In this document: in pieces, positions 37,979-50,142 of the stretch | How positions within the stretch are numbered: position 1 is the first letter of the stretch | How the letters are laid out: every line of letters begins with the position of its first letter | Assembly (NCBI RefSeq): GCF_002307355.1 | Contig: NZ_CP017481.1 | Span: forward strand, 2,728,001 to 2,792,000 | Direction of reading: 5' to 3' | Length of the DNA: 64,000 nucleotides | Origin: Pectobacterium polaris | GTDB taxonomy: Bacteria; Pseudomonadota; Gammaproteobacteria; Enterobacterales; Enterobacteriaceae | Translations under genes and position numbers: made by a program | The notes under the pieces: model-generated | What the model was told of the DNA's origin: nothing | The model's database searches: none | Seen by the model: the letters and a program-made list of their open reading frames with translations, nothing else

Positions 37979-39223
37979 GTGTTATTAGATCGCAGCAGCC
38001 AACATTTTCATGGCGAAGAACGAAAAGCATGGGGCGCCGTAGTTGCGATGTCTTTGGCCGCCTTCGCTTTAGTCGCCTCGGAATTTATGCCTGTCAGCCT
38101 GTTAACACCTCTGGCAACTGACTTACTGATCACCGAGGGTCAGGCAGGTATGGGTATCTCGGTATCCGGACTGTTCGCCCTGTTCACCGCGCTTTTGATT
38201 ACACCCATCGCCGCCAAGGTGGAACGCAAGCGCCTACTGTTATCTATGATCCTGCTTATGGTCGTTTCTGGAACAATAGTTGCGTTCGCTGCCAACTACG
38301 AAATGTTCATGGCTGGACGAGCGCTCATCGGCGTGGCAATTGGCGGTTTCTGGTCACTTAGCGCTGCCACATCCATTCGTCTTGTTCCAACCCATCAAGT
38401 GCCAAAAGCCCTTGCATTCGTCAACGGTGGCAATGCACTCGCCACGGTTATTGCAGCGCCAGTGGGCAGTTACCTCGGCGCTTTCATCGGCTGGCGATGG
38501 GCATTCTTTACCGTGGTTCCGGTCGCCATGATAGCACTTGCGTGGATCATGCTCAGCATGCCCAGACTGGCACCTCGTCCCACATCGTCAGGCTCGGGCA
38601 ATGTTCTCCTGCTTCTCAAGAAGCCGCCCATCGCATTGGGGATGTTAGCAGTCGCGGGTTTCTTCATGGGCCAGTTTATGCTGTTCACGTACCTGCGACC
38701 TTTCCTTGAAACGGTAACCCGACTCGATATCTCGATGGTGTCTTTCGTGCTGCTGCTGATCGGCGTCGGTGGCCTTATCGGTACGTTTCTGATCGGAGCC
38801 TTCCTGAAAGACGGCGGCCTGTACAAAACACTGGTCAGCGTGCCGATCATGATGGCGATCATCGCACTGGCGCTGGTGGAATATGGTGATGCCATGTTAA
38901 CGACCGCAGTACTTCTGGTCATTTGGGGGCTAATCGCGACGGCGACGCCGGTGGCGTGGTTCACCTGGATTGCACGTTCGGTTCCGAATGACGTCGAGGC
39001 AGGTGGTGGCCTTTTCGTTGCCATTTGCCAACTCGCGATTGCTCTCGGAGGCACTGTCGGCGGAATCCTTTTTGACACGCTCGGCTACCGGGCGACGTTC
39101 GAAGTTAGTGCACTTCTGCTTGCTGCGACTGCCGTTCTCTCTTACCTCGCGGGCCGGTCAGCAGTTAAAGCTGCTAGCAAAGAAGACGTTCATGCGAGAG
39201 AGGCTCTGGCATTGGGCGAGTGA
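37979..39223 (+). CDS. MFS efflux transporter (NepI/AraJ-like)
   Basis: 414 residues from a GTG at 37979 with GAGGA ten bases upstream. Twelve membrane segments of the DHA1 drug/sugar/nucleoside efflux class. Useful marks are FMPVSLLTPLATDL in segment 1, RALIGVAIGGFWSLSAATSIRLVP (motif B area), and APVGSYLGAFIGWRWAF (motif C, antiporter type). Probably a proton-driven exporter of a small molecule. First gene of the GC-rich group with an aldehyde reductase next, so the exported compound may be a toxic aldehyde, its alcohol, or a lactone (inference). Confidence 0.88.
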   Translation: MLLDRSSQHFHGEERKAWGAVVAMSLAAFALVASEFMPVSLLTPLATDLLITEGQAGMGISVSGLFALFTALLITPIAAKVERKRLLLSMILLMVVSGTIVAFAANYEMFMAGRALIGVAIGGFWSLSAATSIRLVPTHQVPKALAFVNGGNALATVIAAPVGSYLGAFIGWRWAFFTVVPVAMIALAWIMLSMPRLAPRPTSSGSGNVLLLLKKPPIALGMLAVAGFFMGQFMLFTYLRPFLETVTRLDISMVSFVLLLIGVGGLIGTFLIGAFLKDGGLYKTLVSVPIMMAIIALALVEYGDAMLTTAVLLVIWGLIATATPVAWFTWIARSVPNDVEAGGGLFVAICQLAIALGGTVGGILFDTLGYRATFEVSALLLAATAVLSYLAGRSAVKAASKEDVHAREALALGE

Positions 39224-39417
39224 ATGATGCGCGGTATTACGGAATAGGCCATCCCGATGTGTATCAGATCCAACATGAACGGCAGAGCAGTACCCGATAT
39301 CGGTATGTATTAGGCAAAAATGTCGTGGAGTGAGTTGTCATCGCCTTTTCTCGGCGAGCCATAACCCTGCTTCACACCTTTTGTAATCAAGAAAAATTGA
39401 CTTAAAAGGAGCTAGAG

Positions 39418-40566
39418 ATGGAGCAATTCTCTTTCTACAACCCGACCCGAATTGAATTCGGATCAGGAAAGGAAGCCGAGATCGGAAAGCACCTCACCGA
39501 GCACCGGATTAGCAACGTTCTGCTGTGCTACGGAAGCGAACGTATTAAACGTGAGGGATTGTTTGATGTCGTGAGCCGAAGCCTTGCAGAGCAAGGTATC
39601 ACATTTGTAGAACTTGGCGGCATCGTCAGCAATCCAGTTCTTTCGAAAGTTCGTGAAGGCATCGAACTCGCCCGAGCACATGGTGTAGACGCCGTCCTGA
39701 GCGTAGGGGGTGGTTCCGTGCTTGACAGCGCCAAGGCGATCGCTGCGGGCGCACAATACGAAGGTGATGTATGGGATCTGTTTGTCGGGAAGGGGGCTCT
39801 TACATCGGCACTCCCCTTGTTTGCGATCCTAACGATCGCAGCGACGGGCAGCGAAATGAACGGTTATGGCGTGGTCACTAACGAAGAGACTCAGGAAAAG
39901 TTATCCATCGGTAATGACCACACACGTCCCAAGGTATCCATACTCAGCCCGGCGCTCATGGCCGGTGTATCACGCGACTATCTGGCCTATTCGGCTGCTG
40001 ACATCATCTCGCATCTTATCGAGGTGTATTTTACCGCAACGGTTCAGCCCAAATTGCAGTCACGTCTCGTCGAATCGCTGATTAATACCGTGATCGACAC
40101 AACGCGTTCGTTGCTGGATAACCCTGCCGACGATGCTGCGCGTGGGGAGTTTGCCTGGGCAGCCACACTGGCGCAAAACGGCCTGACGTTCTCCGGCTGT
40201 GCGGGGTTCGGCTACCCCAACCACGCAATAGAGCATTCATTGTCGGCGCTGTTCAACGTGCCGCACGGTGCGGGGCTTTCAGTTGTTATGCCTGCCTGGA
40301 TGAAGTGGTACCAGGAGCAGAATAAATCTCAGTTCGAGCGCTTTGCCAAGTATGTGTTCGGTTTACCGTCGGCCGAAGAGGGCATTGCTGCATTGGAACG
40401 CTGGTTCGTCGAGATCGACACACCCATCCGCTTGGGACAGTTAGGCATACAGGAATCGGATCTACCCGCCATCGTGGCCAACGTGCAAATCAATGTGAAG
40501 GCGTTCGGCATCGCAGATGCCTATCCCCCCCATGTAGTGACAGACATTCTCAAACGCGCGCTGTGA
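39418..40566 (+). CDS. Iron-type alcohol dehydrogenase (YqhD/BDH-like), copy 2
   Basis: 382 residues. Cofactor motif SVGGGSVLDSAKAIA; metal-ligand motifs SAADIISHLIEVYF, NHAIEHSLSALF and VPHGAGLSVVMP. Same family as the protein at 35136 but clearly diverged and GC-rich, so not a recent tandem duplicate. Likely NADPH-dependent aldehyde reductase. The ATG follows AGGAGC. Confidence 0.92.
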   Translation: MEQFSFYNPTRIEFGSGKEAEIGKHLTEHRISNVLLCYGSERIKREGLFDVVSRSLAEQGITFVELGGIVSNPVLSKVREGIELARAHGVDAVLSVGGGSVLDSAKAIAAGAQYEGDVWDLFVGKGALTSALPLFAILTIAATGSEMNGYGVVTNEETQEKLSIGNDHTRPKVSILSPALMAGVSRDYLAYSAADIISHLIEVYFTATVQPKLQSRLVESLINTVIDTTRSLLDNPADDAARGEFAWAATLAQNGLTFSGCAGFGYPNHAIEHSLSALFNVPHGAGLSVVMPAWMKWYQEQNKSQFERFAKYVFGLPSAEEGIAALERWFVEIDTPIRLGQLGIQESDLPAIVANVQINVKAFGIADAYPPHVVTDILKRAL

Positions 40567-40604
40567 GGCGAGCACTATTTACCTAATCCTGAAGGAGTAA
40601 AGCT

Positions 40605-41681
40605 ATGACCCGTTTATTTTCTCCAACGAATTTCTTCAAAGTTGCACTCATCGCAAGTGCTATATCAATGGTCGGCGTACAGTCAGCTACGGCTCAGACT
40701 CAGGCGTCTACCGCAGATACACCGTTGCAATTGGTCCAAACTTGGGACAAGACCTTCCCCCAGAGCAAGAAAGTTGATCACCAGAAGGTCACCTTCAAAA
40801 ATCGCTACGGCATCACCCTTGCCGCCGACCTGTATCTACCAAAGAACCGTGAGAATCAGAGTCTGCCTGCGCTGGTGGTTGGCGGTCCGTTCGGTGCAGT
40901 GAAGGAACAAGCATCAGGCTTGTACGCGCAAACTCTTGCCGAGCGCGGTTTTGTTACGCTGGCCTTCGATGCTTCCTATACAGGGGAGAGCGGCGGCGAG
41001 CCACGTAACGTAGCGTCACCGGATATTAACACTGAGGATTTCATGGCGGCGGTGGATTTCATCGGGCTGCAACCCTATGTCAATCGTGAGCGTATCGGTG
41101 TGATTGGCATCTGCGGTATGGGCGGCATAGCATTGAATGCCGTGGCTGCCGACAAGCGTGTCAAAGCCGTTGTCGCCAGTACCATGTATGACATGAGCCG
41201 TGTCATGTCTAAAGGGTATAACGATAGCGTGACGCCAGAACAACGGGAGCAGACGCTGGAGAAATTGAGTCGGCAGCGCTGGGAAGATGCGGCAAACAAA
41301 ACACCCGCTTACCAACCGGCCTATAACCACTTGAAGGGCGGCGAAGCGCAGTTTCTGGTTGATTACGCTGACTACTATATGACGCCACGTGGTTATCACC
41401 AGAGGGCTGTCAACTCTGGTAACTCTTGGACGGTCACCACGCCGCTGTCGTTCATGAATATGCCGATCCTGACTTACATCAAAGAAATTTCGCCACGTCC
41501 TATCCTGTTTGTCCACGGTGAAAAGGCTCACTCGCGTTACTTTGCGGAAACTGCTTATGAAGCCGCAGCGCAGCCGAAAGAACTCCTGATCGTTAAAGGT
41601 GCCAGCCACGTTGATCTGTATGATCGCATGGACAAGATTCCCTTCGACGCGATGACGACGTTCTTCAATAAATATCTGTAA
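40605..41681 (+). CDS. Exported alpha/beta hydrolase with Cys nucleophile
   Basis: 358 residues with a Sec signal peptide (VALIASAISMVGVQSATA, cleavage before QTQA). The hydrolase domain has the nucleophile elbow GICGMGG: Cys replaces the usual Ser, as in dienelactone hydrolases. A late His in GASHVDLYD completes the triad; the acid is probably the Asp/Glu in FVHGEKAHSR. It probably opens an ester or lactone in the periplasm. The gene lies 38 bp after the dehydrogenase and 24 bp before an SDR, so an operon is likely. Confidence 0.87.
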   Translation: MTRLFSPTNFFKVALIASAISMVGVQSATAQTQASTADTPLQLVQTWDKTFPQSKKVDHQKVTFKNRYGITLAADLYLPKNRENQSLPALVVGGPFGAVKEQASGLYAQTLAERGFVTLAFDASYTGESGGEPRNVASPDINTEDFMAAVDFIGLQPYVNRERIGVIGICGMGGIALNAVAADKRVKAVVASTMYDMSRVMSKGYNDSVTPEQREQTLEKLSRQRWEDAANKTPAYQPAYNHLKGGEAQFLVDYADYYMTPRGYHQRAVNSGNSWTVTTPLSFMNMPILTYIKEISPRPILFVHGEKAHSRYFAETAYEAAAQPKELLIVKGASHVDLYDRMDKIPFDAMTTFFNKYL

Positions 41682-41705
41682 AACCGATAAATTTGGGGGA
41701 AGCAT

Positions 41706-42473
41706 ATGGATATCACCTACAACTTCAAGGGACAGGTTGCCCTAGTCACTGGCGCAGCGATGGGAATGGGGCTAGCCACCGCACGCGCGTTCGCACGAAG
41801 CGGCGCGTGTGTAGTGTTGGCCGATCGCAATGGTGAACTTGCTGTTCAGCATGCTAGCGCCCTCGTGGCCGAGGGGGCTAGCGCTTTAGGGGTGACTTGT
41901 GACGTGACAGACGAAGCCCAGATCGCTTCGACTGTGGATCGAGTCATCGCTGAATATGGGCAGTTGGACATGGCCTTCAACAACGCTGGCATCCAGGTGC
42001 CGCCATGTAATGCAGCTGAAGAGTCGGCCGAGGCATTCCAGCGGGTCGTGGCCGTCAACCAGTTTGGCGTTTGGGCAAGCATGAAGCATGAGCTTCGGGT
42101 AATGCGTTCCCGAGGAACTGGGGCAATCGTTAACAATTCATCGCTAGGCGGTCTGGTTGGGCTGCCCGGTCGAGCGTCCTATCATGGTACCAAGCATGCC
42201 GTTCTGGGCATGACCAAGAGCGCGGCAGTGGAGTATGCGGCTCTTGGCATACGCATCAACGCGATATGTCCAGGCACCATCGACACACCGATGGTGCAGG
42301 ACATGCTCAACGGACAACCAGAGGCGATGGCTGCTATCCTGAAGGAACACCCGATTGGGCGAGTGGGGCGAGACGATGAGATCGCCGCCGCAGTCCTGTG
42401 GCTCCGCAGCTCCGCAGCGAGCTTCGTGATCGGCGTCGGCCTTCCTGTGGACGGTGGTTTCACTGCCCATTGA
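41706..42473 (+). CDS. Short-chain dehydrogenase/reductase
   Basis: 255 residues, classical SDR: VTGAAMGMG, NNAGIQ, Ser in NNSSLGG, and YHGTK. The C-terminal PIGRVGRDDEIAAAVLWL and PVDGGFTAH are typical of FabG/BacC-like members. Cytoplasmic. Probably co-transcribed with the hydrolase upstream. Substrate unknown, plausibly a hydroxy- or keto-compound from the same pathway. Confidence 0.88.
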   Translation: MDITYNFKGQVALVTGAAMGMGLATARAFARSGACVVLADRNGELAVQHASALVAEGASALGVTCDVTDEAQIASTVDRVIAEYGQLDMAFNNAGIQVPPCNAAEESAEAFQRVVAVNQFGVWASMKHELRVMRSRGTGAIVNNSSLGGLVGLPGRASYHGTKHAVLGMTKSAAVEYAALGIRINAICPGTIDTPMVQDMLNGQPEAMAAILKEHPIGRVGRDDEIAAAVLWLRSSAASFVIGVGLPVDGGFTAH

Positions 42474-42571
42474 ATGCGCTGATATGGAATGGCAGCCCAT
42501 CAATCGTGTTGGTGGGCTGCCTATATCGGTCGCAACAATCCCTATCCCCGATAACGGATACCTTCTCGCTT

Positions 42572-43618
42572 ATGGCATATGATATGAGAAGCACACTGAT
42601 TGGTCTGAGTTGCTTTCTGGCTGCTTCAGCTTTTGCGGCGAGTTTGCCTGAGCCACTACGGGCAAAGGCTGCCGAACTGGCCTACGACGGACTCACCCGA
42701 GGGCCTGTACCCATTCCACCCGCCGAGCGGGTCCTGCAAACCGTTGAAGCAACCTCTTGGTTCAAGGTCGCCGACCAAGGGCTTATTCTGGAAGGAGCGA
42801 TTTTCGACGCTAATGGTAACCTGCTTTTCTGCGATGTGACGGGGCGCCGTGTGCTGCGCTTGTCACCGGACCGGAAATTGTCCACCATCATCACTTTAGA
42901 GGGACTACGACCGGGTGGACTGGCGCTGCATAAGGACGGCCGCCTCTTTATTGCCGCTATTGATCTCGATGCTGGGCGAGGCGCTATCTTTGCGTTGAGT
43001 CCTGATGGTTCATCCTTGAAGAGCATCATTGATACCGACGCTGGATACTTACCCAATGATCTGGTGTTCGACAGCCAGGGCGGTTTCTACTTCACAGACT
43101 TCAAGGGTTCTTCTACGGAACCAAAGGGCGGCGTGTACTACGTCACACCTGATTTCGCTACGATCAAACCCGTCTTGCCAAACTTATCAATGGCGAATAG
43201 CCTTGCCCTCAGCCCAGACGGTAAAACCCTGTGGGCCAGCGAATTCGGTCGCAACCTCTTGCATCGTGTCGAATTGGCCGATCCGACGACAATCGCCCCA
43301 ATCGGCTCTGCCATTCCCTACCGATTTACAGGGCCAGCACCGGACTCGATGCGCGTGGATGCAGATGGCAATGTCTACGTGGCGATTTATGGGCAAGGCC
43401 GAATTATGGTCTTCAACCGTAACGGCATTCCCATCGGACAAATTTTGTTGCCTGAGAGGGATAACGGGAAGAACCTGCATTCAACCAGTCTGGCTATACG
43501 GCCTGGTACCAATGATCTTTATGTCGTTTCCAGCGATGGTCCTGGCGGACAGCAGGCCGCTATTTTCCACTCAAAGGTTTTTGGCTTAGGTCTTACACCC
43601 GAGGTAGTTCATCAGTGA
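42572..43618 (+). CDS. Exported SMP-30/gluconolactonase-like protein
   Basis: 348 residues from an ATG at 42572 (or 42584); the longer frame from 42398 overlaps the SDR and is rejected. A signal peptide reads LIGLSCFLAASAFAASL. The rest is a six-bladed SMP-30-type beta-propeller: GLILEGAIFDANGNLLFCDV, RPGGLALHKDGRLFIAAID, PNDLVFDSQGGFYFTD, and LALSPDGKTLWASEFG, with Glu, Asn and Asp at calcium-site places. It probably hydrolyses a lactone in the periplasm. No strong ribosome binding site is visible. Its stop overlaps the next start. Confidence 0.85.
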   Translation: MAYDMRSTLIGLSCFLAASAFAASLPEPLRAKAAELAYDGLTRGPVPIPPAERVLQTVEATSWFKVADQGLILEGAIFDANGNLLFCDVTGRRVLRLSPDRKLSTIITLEGLRPGGLALHKDGRLFIAAIDLDAGRGAIFALSPDGSSLKSIIDTDAGYLPNDLVFDSQGGFYFTDFKGSSTEPKGGVYYVTPDFATIKPVLPNLSMANSLALSPDGKTLWASEFGRNLLHRVELADPTTIAPIGSAIPYRFTGPAPDSMRVDADGNVYVAIYGQGRIMVFNRNGIPIGQILLPERDNGKNLHSTSLAIRPGTNDLYVVSSDGPGGQQAAIFHSKVFGLGLTPEVVHQ

Positions 43619-44739
43619 AAGCTTTCAATATCTGGTCTGTGATCAAAGTGGGGCTGATTATTGCTCTTGTGTCTGTACTGGCCGTGGTTGCTTATCTGCA
43701 GCATCCCTTGTTTGGTCAGCTTCCAACTGAGGAGCAATTGGCACGCATCACGCAGTCGCGGAACTACCTTCAGGGAGAATTCCGAAACCAACTCGAAACG
43801 CCGTTACTGACAACCGATGAATCACAGTTCTCAATCATGTTAAGTAACAGTTTCGGCAACAATGGCAATCCGCGGCCTCCGGGCGCGCTCCCTGCGATGA
43901 AAACAGATCTCAAAGCCCTTGATGCAAAAAGGGATTTGGTAGTCTGGCTGGGGCATTCGTCATACTTTGTACAAATGTCTGGGAAACGCATCCTGATTGA
44001 CCCAGTGTTCAGTGCCAACGCCGCGCCAATCCCGTGGGCCAACGAGGCATTTGAGGGCACAAATCTGTATAGCGCACAGGACATGCCTGACATTGATGTA
44101 TTGCTGATAAGCCACGATCACTACGACCATCTGGACTATCCCACCGTTCTGGCGCTTCGAGACAAGGTCAAACGAGTGGTCGTTGGCCTTGGCGTTGGGG
44201 CGCACTTCAAACGTTGGGGCTACTCTGCTGAGCAGATTCAGGAAGCTGACTGGAATGACATCGTCAAGGAATCTCCTGAGCTGGATATCCACGTCGTTCC
44301 GGCCCGACATTTTTCCGGCCGTACGCTGACGCGGGACCAGTCACTCTGGGTTGGTTTTGCGCTATTATCGCCGCAACGTCGTATCTTCTTTAGTGGCGAC
44401 TCAGGATACGGCCCGCATTTCGCCGCAATCGGCCAGCAACTAGGACCCTTTGACTGGGCAACGGTCGATACAGGGCAGTATGACCCGCGCTGGGCTTATG
44501 TGCATATGAATCCCGAAGAGGCTGCTCAGGCTGCTGAAGATTTAAGGGCACGCACGTTTACACCAGGCCATGCAGGCCGCTTCTCAATTTCGCCTCACGA
44601 CTGGGATGACCCATTTAAGCGAATCACAACGGCAAGCGCCGGGCGTGGATATGCGCTATGGACACCAGAAATTGGTCGCACGATTTATTTAGACGACCAG
44701 GCACAGACGTTTACCCGGTGGTGGGAGCAAGTGCGATAG
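43615..44739 (+). CDS. Membrane-anchored metallo-beta-lactamase-fold hydrolase
   Basis: 374 residues from a GTG overlapping the previous stop as GTGA, so the two are translationally coupled. Residues about 8-30 are an uncleaved signal anchor. The metal-binding motif SHDHYDHLDYPT is complete, with later ligands in VPARHFSGR, FFSGDSGYG and PGHAGRF. It is of the RomA/NAPE-PLD-like class of MBL-fold enzymes. The catalytic domain should face the periplasm, alongside the exported hydrolase and SMP-30 protein. Confidence 0.87.
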   Translation: MKAFNIWSVIKVGLIIALVSVLAVVAYLQHPLFGQLPTEEQLARITQSRNYLQGEFRNQLETPLLTTDESQFSIMLSNSFGNNGNPRPPGALPAMKTDLKALDAKRDLVVWLGHSSYFVQMSGKRILIDPVFSANAAPIPWANEAFEGTNLYSAQDMPDIDVLLISHDHYDHLDYPTVLALRDKVKRVVVGLGVGAHFKRWGYSAEQIQEADWNDIVKESPELDIHVVPARHFSGRTLTRDQSLWVGFALLSPQRRIFFSGDSGYGPHFAAIGQQLGPFDWATVDTGQYDPRWAYVHMNPEEAAQAAEDLRARTFTPGHAGRFSISPHDWDDPFKRITTASAGRGYALWTPEIGRTIYLDDQAQTFTRWWEQVR

Positions 44740-44780
44740 CGCTTATTTTTGAGTGGTTAAGAGATATTGGGGGTCACTCC

Positions 44781-44919
44781 GTCATCGAACCAACGTGACC
44801 CTCAATCTGACCACCAGATTCTCCCGATACTGAGGGAAAACGGAATGTACACCGGAAAGATTTTTGCACGTGAAGGTATTGAATAAAGTGATAAAAACAA
44901 AAATCCCGCTTAAGTTTCC
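44781..44919 (+). repeat. Dispersed repeat, copy B, beside tRNA-Asn
   Basis: Counterpart of copy A at 28541-28680. It runs into the first arm and loop of the tRNA-Asn terminator. The copies differ by scattered substitutions and small indels (for example CATGCT extra in A near its start). Confidence 0.8.
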
Positions 44920-44933
44920 TTAAGCGGGATTTT
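44900..44933 (-). terminator. Terminator of tRNA-Asn
   Basis: A perfect 14-bp stem (44900-44913 with 44920-44933) that begins AAAA and ends TTTT around a six-base loop. It follows the tRNA gene by seven bases on the - strand and can work both ways, also closing the gene group that ends at 44739. Confidence 0.9.
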
Positions 44934-44940
44934 CTAAATT

Positions 44941-45016
44941 TGGCTCCTCTGACTGGACTCGAACCAGTGACATACGGATTAACAGTCCGCCGTTCTACCG
45001 ACTGAACTACAGAGGA
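44941..45016 (-). tRNA. tRNA-Asn (GTT)
   Basis: 76 nt on the - strand from TCCTCTGTAG to the encoded CCA. The acceptor stem TCCTCTG pairs with CAGAGGA, the T-loop GGTTCGAGTCC is present, and the anticodon GTT is at 44983-44981. The sequence appears the same as the E. coli asn tRNA. Such genes are frequent integration sites of genomic islands. Confidence 0.97.
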
Positions 45017-45110
45017 ATCGTGTGAACGGGGCGCATAATAACGGCGTGTGCCGCGCATGTCAAAGGCGTAAACCACAAAATTGCACTGTTCGGTGAGAGA
45101 ATGTTCAATT

Positions 45111-45137
45111 TGCCGATATTTTTGGCAAATATCGGCA
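45111..45137 (-). terminator. Hairpin after lacY
   Basis: A perfect 11-bp stem (45111-45121 with 45127-45137) with a five-base loop, 21 bp after the lacY stop. The T run is on the + strand side, so termination of the - strand message would rest mainly on the stem. Confidence 0.55.
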
Positions 45138-45158
45138 TTTTATCGCGTCCTGCCATCG

Positions 45159-46421
45159 CTAGAGTGTATTTAGCGGCGCTTTCTGTTTATCGGAAAACGC
45201 ATACAGCGGCCCTTTTCCTGACAGCGTAAATAGGGATATCGCGGTAAAGGAGAGGGCAATGCCGCCTAAAATCAGGTAAGTGCCATGAAAACCGATGCTG
45301 TCATACATATTGCCAGCAAAGATCGACATGAAGATGATGGATACTTGTTTAAAGAAGCAGAAGCACACCAGATAAATTGTCGCGGAAAAGCGGACTTCAA
45401 AGACCGTAGTAATGTATTTGAAGCAACCGACAATCAGGAACGGCACTTCAAACATGTGCAGCGTTTTCAGCACAATCACTTCCAGTACGGAACTGGCAAA
45501 GGCCGAGCCAATAATGCGCACGGACATAATTGTACCAGCAATGAGCAGGGCGTTTTTACCACCGATACGGTTCACAATCAGCGGTGCGAAAAACATGATG
45601 CTGGCATTAAGCAATTCACCCAGCGTGGTGACGTAGCCAAATACTCGCGTCCCTTCTTGTCGGGTCTCGAAAAACGAGGTGAAGAAGTTGGCAAACTGCT
45701 GATCGAACACATCATAGGTGCAAGAAACGCCGACGACATAGAGAGTTAGAAACCAGATTTTGCGTTCTTTCAGCAGTTCAGCTGCCATTTTCAGGTTGAA
45801 CGGTTTCTGGTTGGAACCCACCTGATCGGCAACGAGAGCACTGGATGAGGCCTCTGGTTTCGCCAGCAGCAACAGGATGGCGAGGATGACGGCACAACCG
45901 GAACCCAGCCAGAAAACGAACTGGTTATTGATGGTAAACATAATACCGACGATAGACGCACAGAGCGCCCAGCCGAGACAGCCGAACAGACGTGCACGGC
46001 CAAATTCAAACTGGCTACGGCGGCTGACTTTCTCGATATAGGCCTCAATAGCTGGTGCACCGCCGTTGTTGATGAACCCCAGGTAAATCCCACCGACGAT
46101 AGAACCTAAAACGATGTTGTATTTTAGTAATGGGCCGAAAACATAAATAAAGAACGGAGCAAAAAACACCAGCATAATGGTAATAATCCATAGCAGGTGT
46201 TTTCTCAATCCCAATTTATCGGAGAGTAAGCCAAATATCGGCTGAAATAGCAGAGCGAAAAAGGAAATGCAGGCGAAGATAATTCCCGTGTCGCTTTTAC
46301 TTATTTGGTTAATATCATGAAGCCAAATAGGGAAGAAGGGGAAGTAAGCCCCCATGATGAAGAAATAGAAAAAGAAAAACAGGCCGAATATCCAGAAATT
46401 CTTATTATGTAGGTAGTACAT
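45159..46421 (-). CDS. lacY: Lactose permease
   Basis: 420 residues from the ATG at 46421 ([10 protein letters not shown]); the frame runs 34 codons upstream without a credible start. Twelve membrane segments, very close to E. coli LacY. Residues needed for lactose/proton symport are in place: the EKVSRR and [12 protein letters not shown] segments (Glu126, Arg144, Trp151), GELLNAS (Glu269), MSVRIIG (Arg302) and LHMFEVPF (His322, Glu325). Third gene of the lac operon, separated from lacZ by an ERIC element. No lacA follows. Confidence 0.95.
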   Translation of the reverse strand: MYYLHNKNFWIFGLFFFFYFFIMGAYFPFFPIWLHDINQISKSDTGIIFACISFFALLFQPIFGLLSDKLGLRKHLLWIITIMLVFFAPFFIYVFGPLLKYNIVLGSIVGGIYLGFINNGGAPAIEAYIEKVSRRSQFEFGRARLFGCLGWALCASIVGIMFTINNQFVFWLGSGCAVILAILLLLAKPEASSSALVADQVGSNQKPFNLKMAAELLKERKIWFLTLYVVGVSCTYDVFDQQFANFFTSFFETRQEGTRVFGYVTTLGELLNASIMFFAPLIVNRIGGKNALLIAGTIMSVRIIGSAFASSVLEVIVLKTLHMFEVPFLIVGCFKYITTVFEVRFSATIYLVCFCFFKQVSIIFMSIFAGNMYDSIGFHGTYLILGGIALSFTAISLFTLSGKGPLYAFSDKQKAPLNTL

Positions 46422-46508
46422 ATTGCTTTCTCCGATATGCATAATATCCGCAACCTTTATTTTGATGGCGGATATACACTTGCTGGATACAATCAGGATG
46501 GAAAGAGG

Positions 46509-46642
<134 letters not shown>

Positions 46643-46680
46643 GCTCTCTTTCGTTGTTTTTTTAATACTGTTTTTTCATA

Positions 46681-49860
<3,180 letters not shown>

Positions 49861-49863
49861 TTA

Positions 49864-49884
49864 AATTGTTATCCGCTCACAATT
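49864..49884 (-). promoter_or_regulatory. lacO: lac operator identical to E. coli O1
   Basis: All 21 bases match the E. coli primary operator, including the core TGTGAGCGGATAACAA on the - strand. It is 51 bp upstream of the lacZ start, close to the E. coli spacing. Confidence 0.95.
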
Positions 49885-49896
49885 TCTGTTTCTCAT

Positions 49897-49924
49897 AACA
49901 TATCGACTCGTCAGGGCGAGTAAA
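49897..49924 (-). promoter_or_regulatory. lacZ promoter
   Basis: On the - strand, -35 TTTACT (49924-49919) and -10 TATGTT (49902-49897) are 16 bp apart; E. coli has TTTACA and TATGTT. The predicted start of transcription falls at the edge of the operator. Confidence 0.8.
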
Positions 49925-49941
49925 GTGGAATGTGACAATAA

Positions 49942-49957
49942 AGTGGAAGCGATCACA
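49942..49957 (-). promoter_or_regulatory. CRP site of the lac promoter
   Basis: TGTGA-TCGCTT-CCACT matches the CRP consensus well in the first half and in three of five bases in the second. Its centre is about 75 bp from the operator centre, against about 72 bp in E. coli. Confidence 0.75.
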
Positions 49958-50142
49958 AAGATCGTTTGTAAAATGAGTAGCGATACATCGAATTTGGAAA
50001 GCACTACGCAGTAAATTAACGAGAGATGATAAATAACTTATTGTTTATCATCTTATTTTGTTAGGGTTTGGCATCGGGTGGTGAAAAAGGTGCTGTTGTG
50101 TAAAGGGTTACAAATAATGTAAGGGGTTACAAACATAAAGGG

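Noticed and set aside
42398..42571. Longer start for the SMP-30-like gene
   Set aside because: It would overlap the SDR by 76 bp in another frame, and the signal peptide begins only after 42572.
44774..45076. 100-codon - strand frame spanning tRNA-Asn
   Set aside because: It reads through the tRNA and its terminator, a common false gene call.
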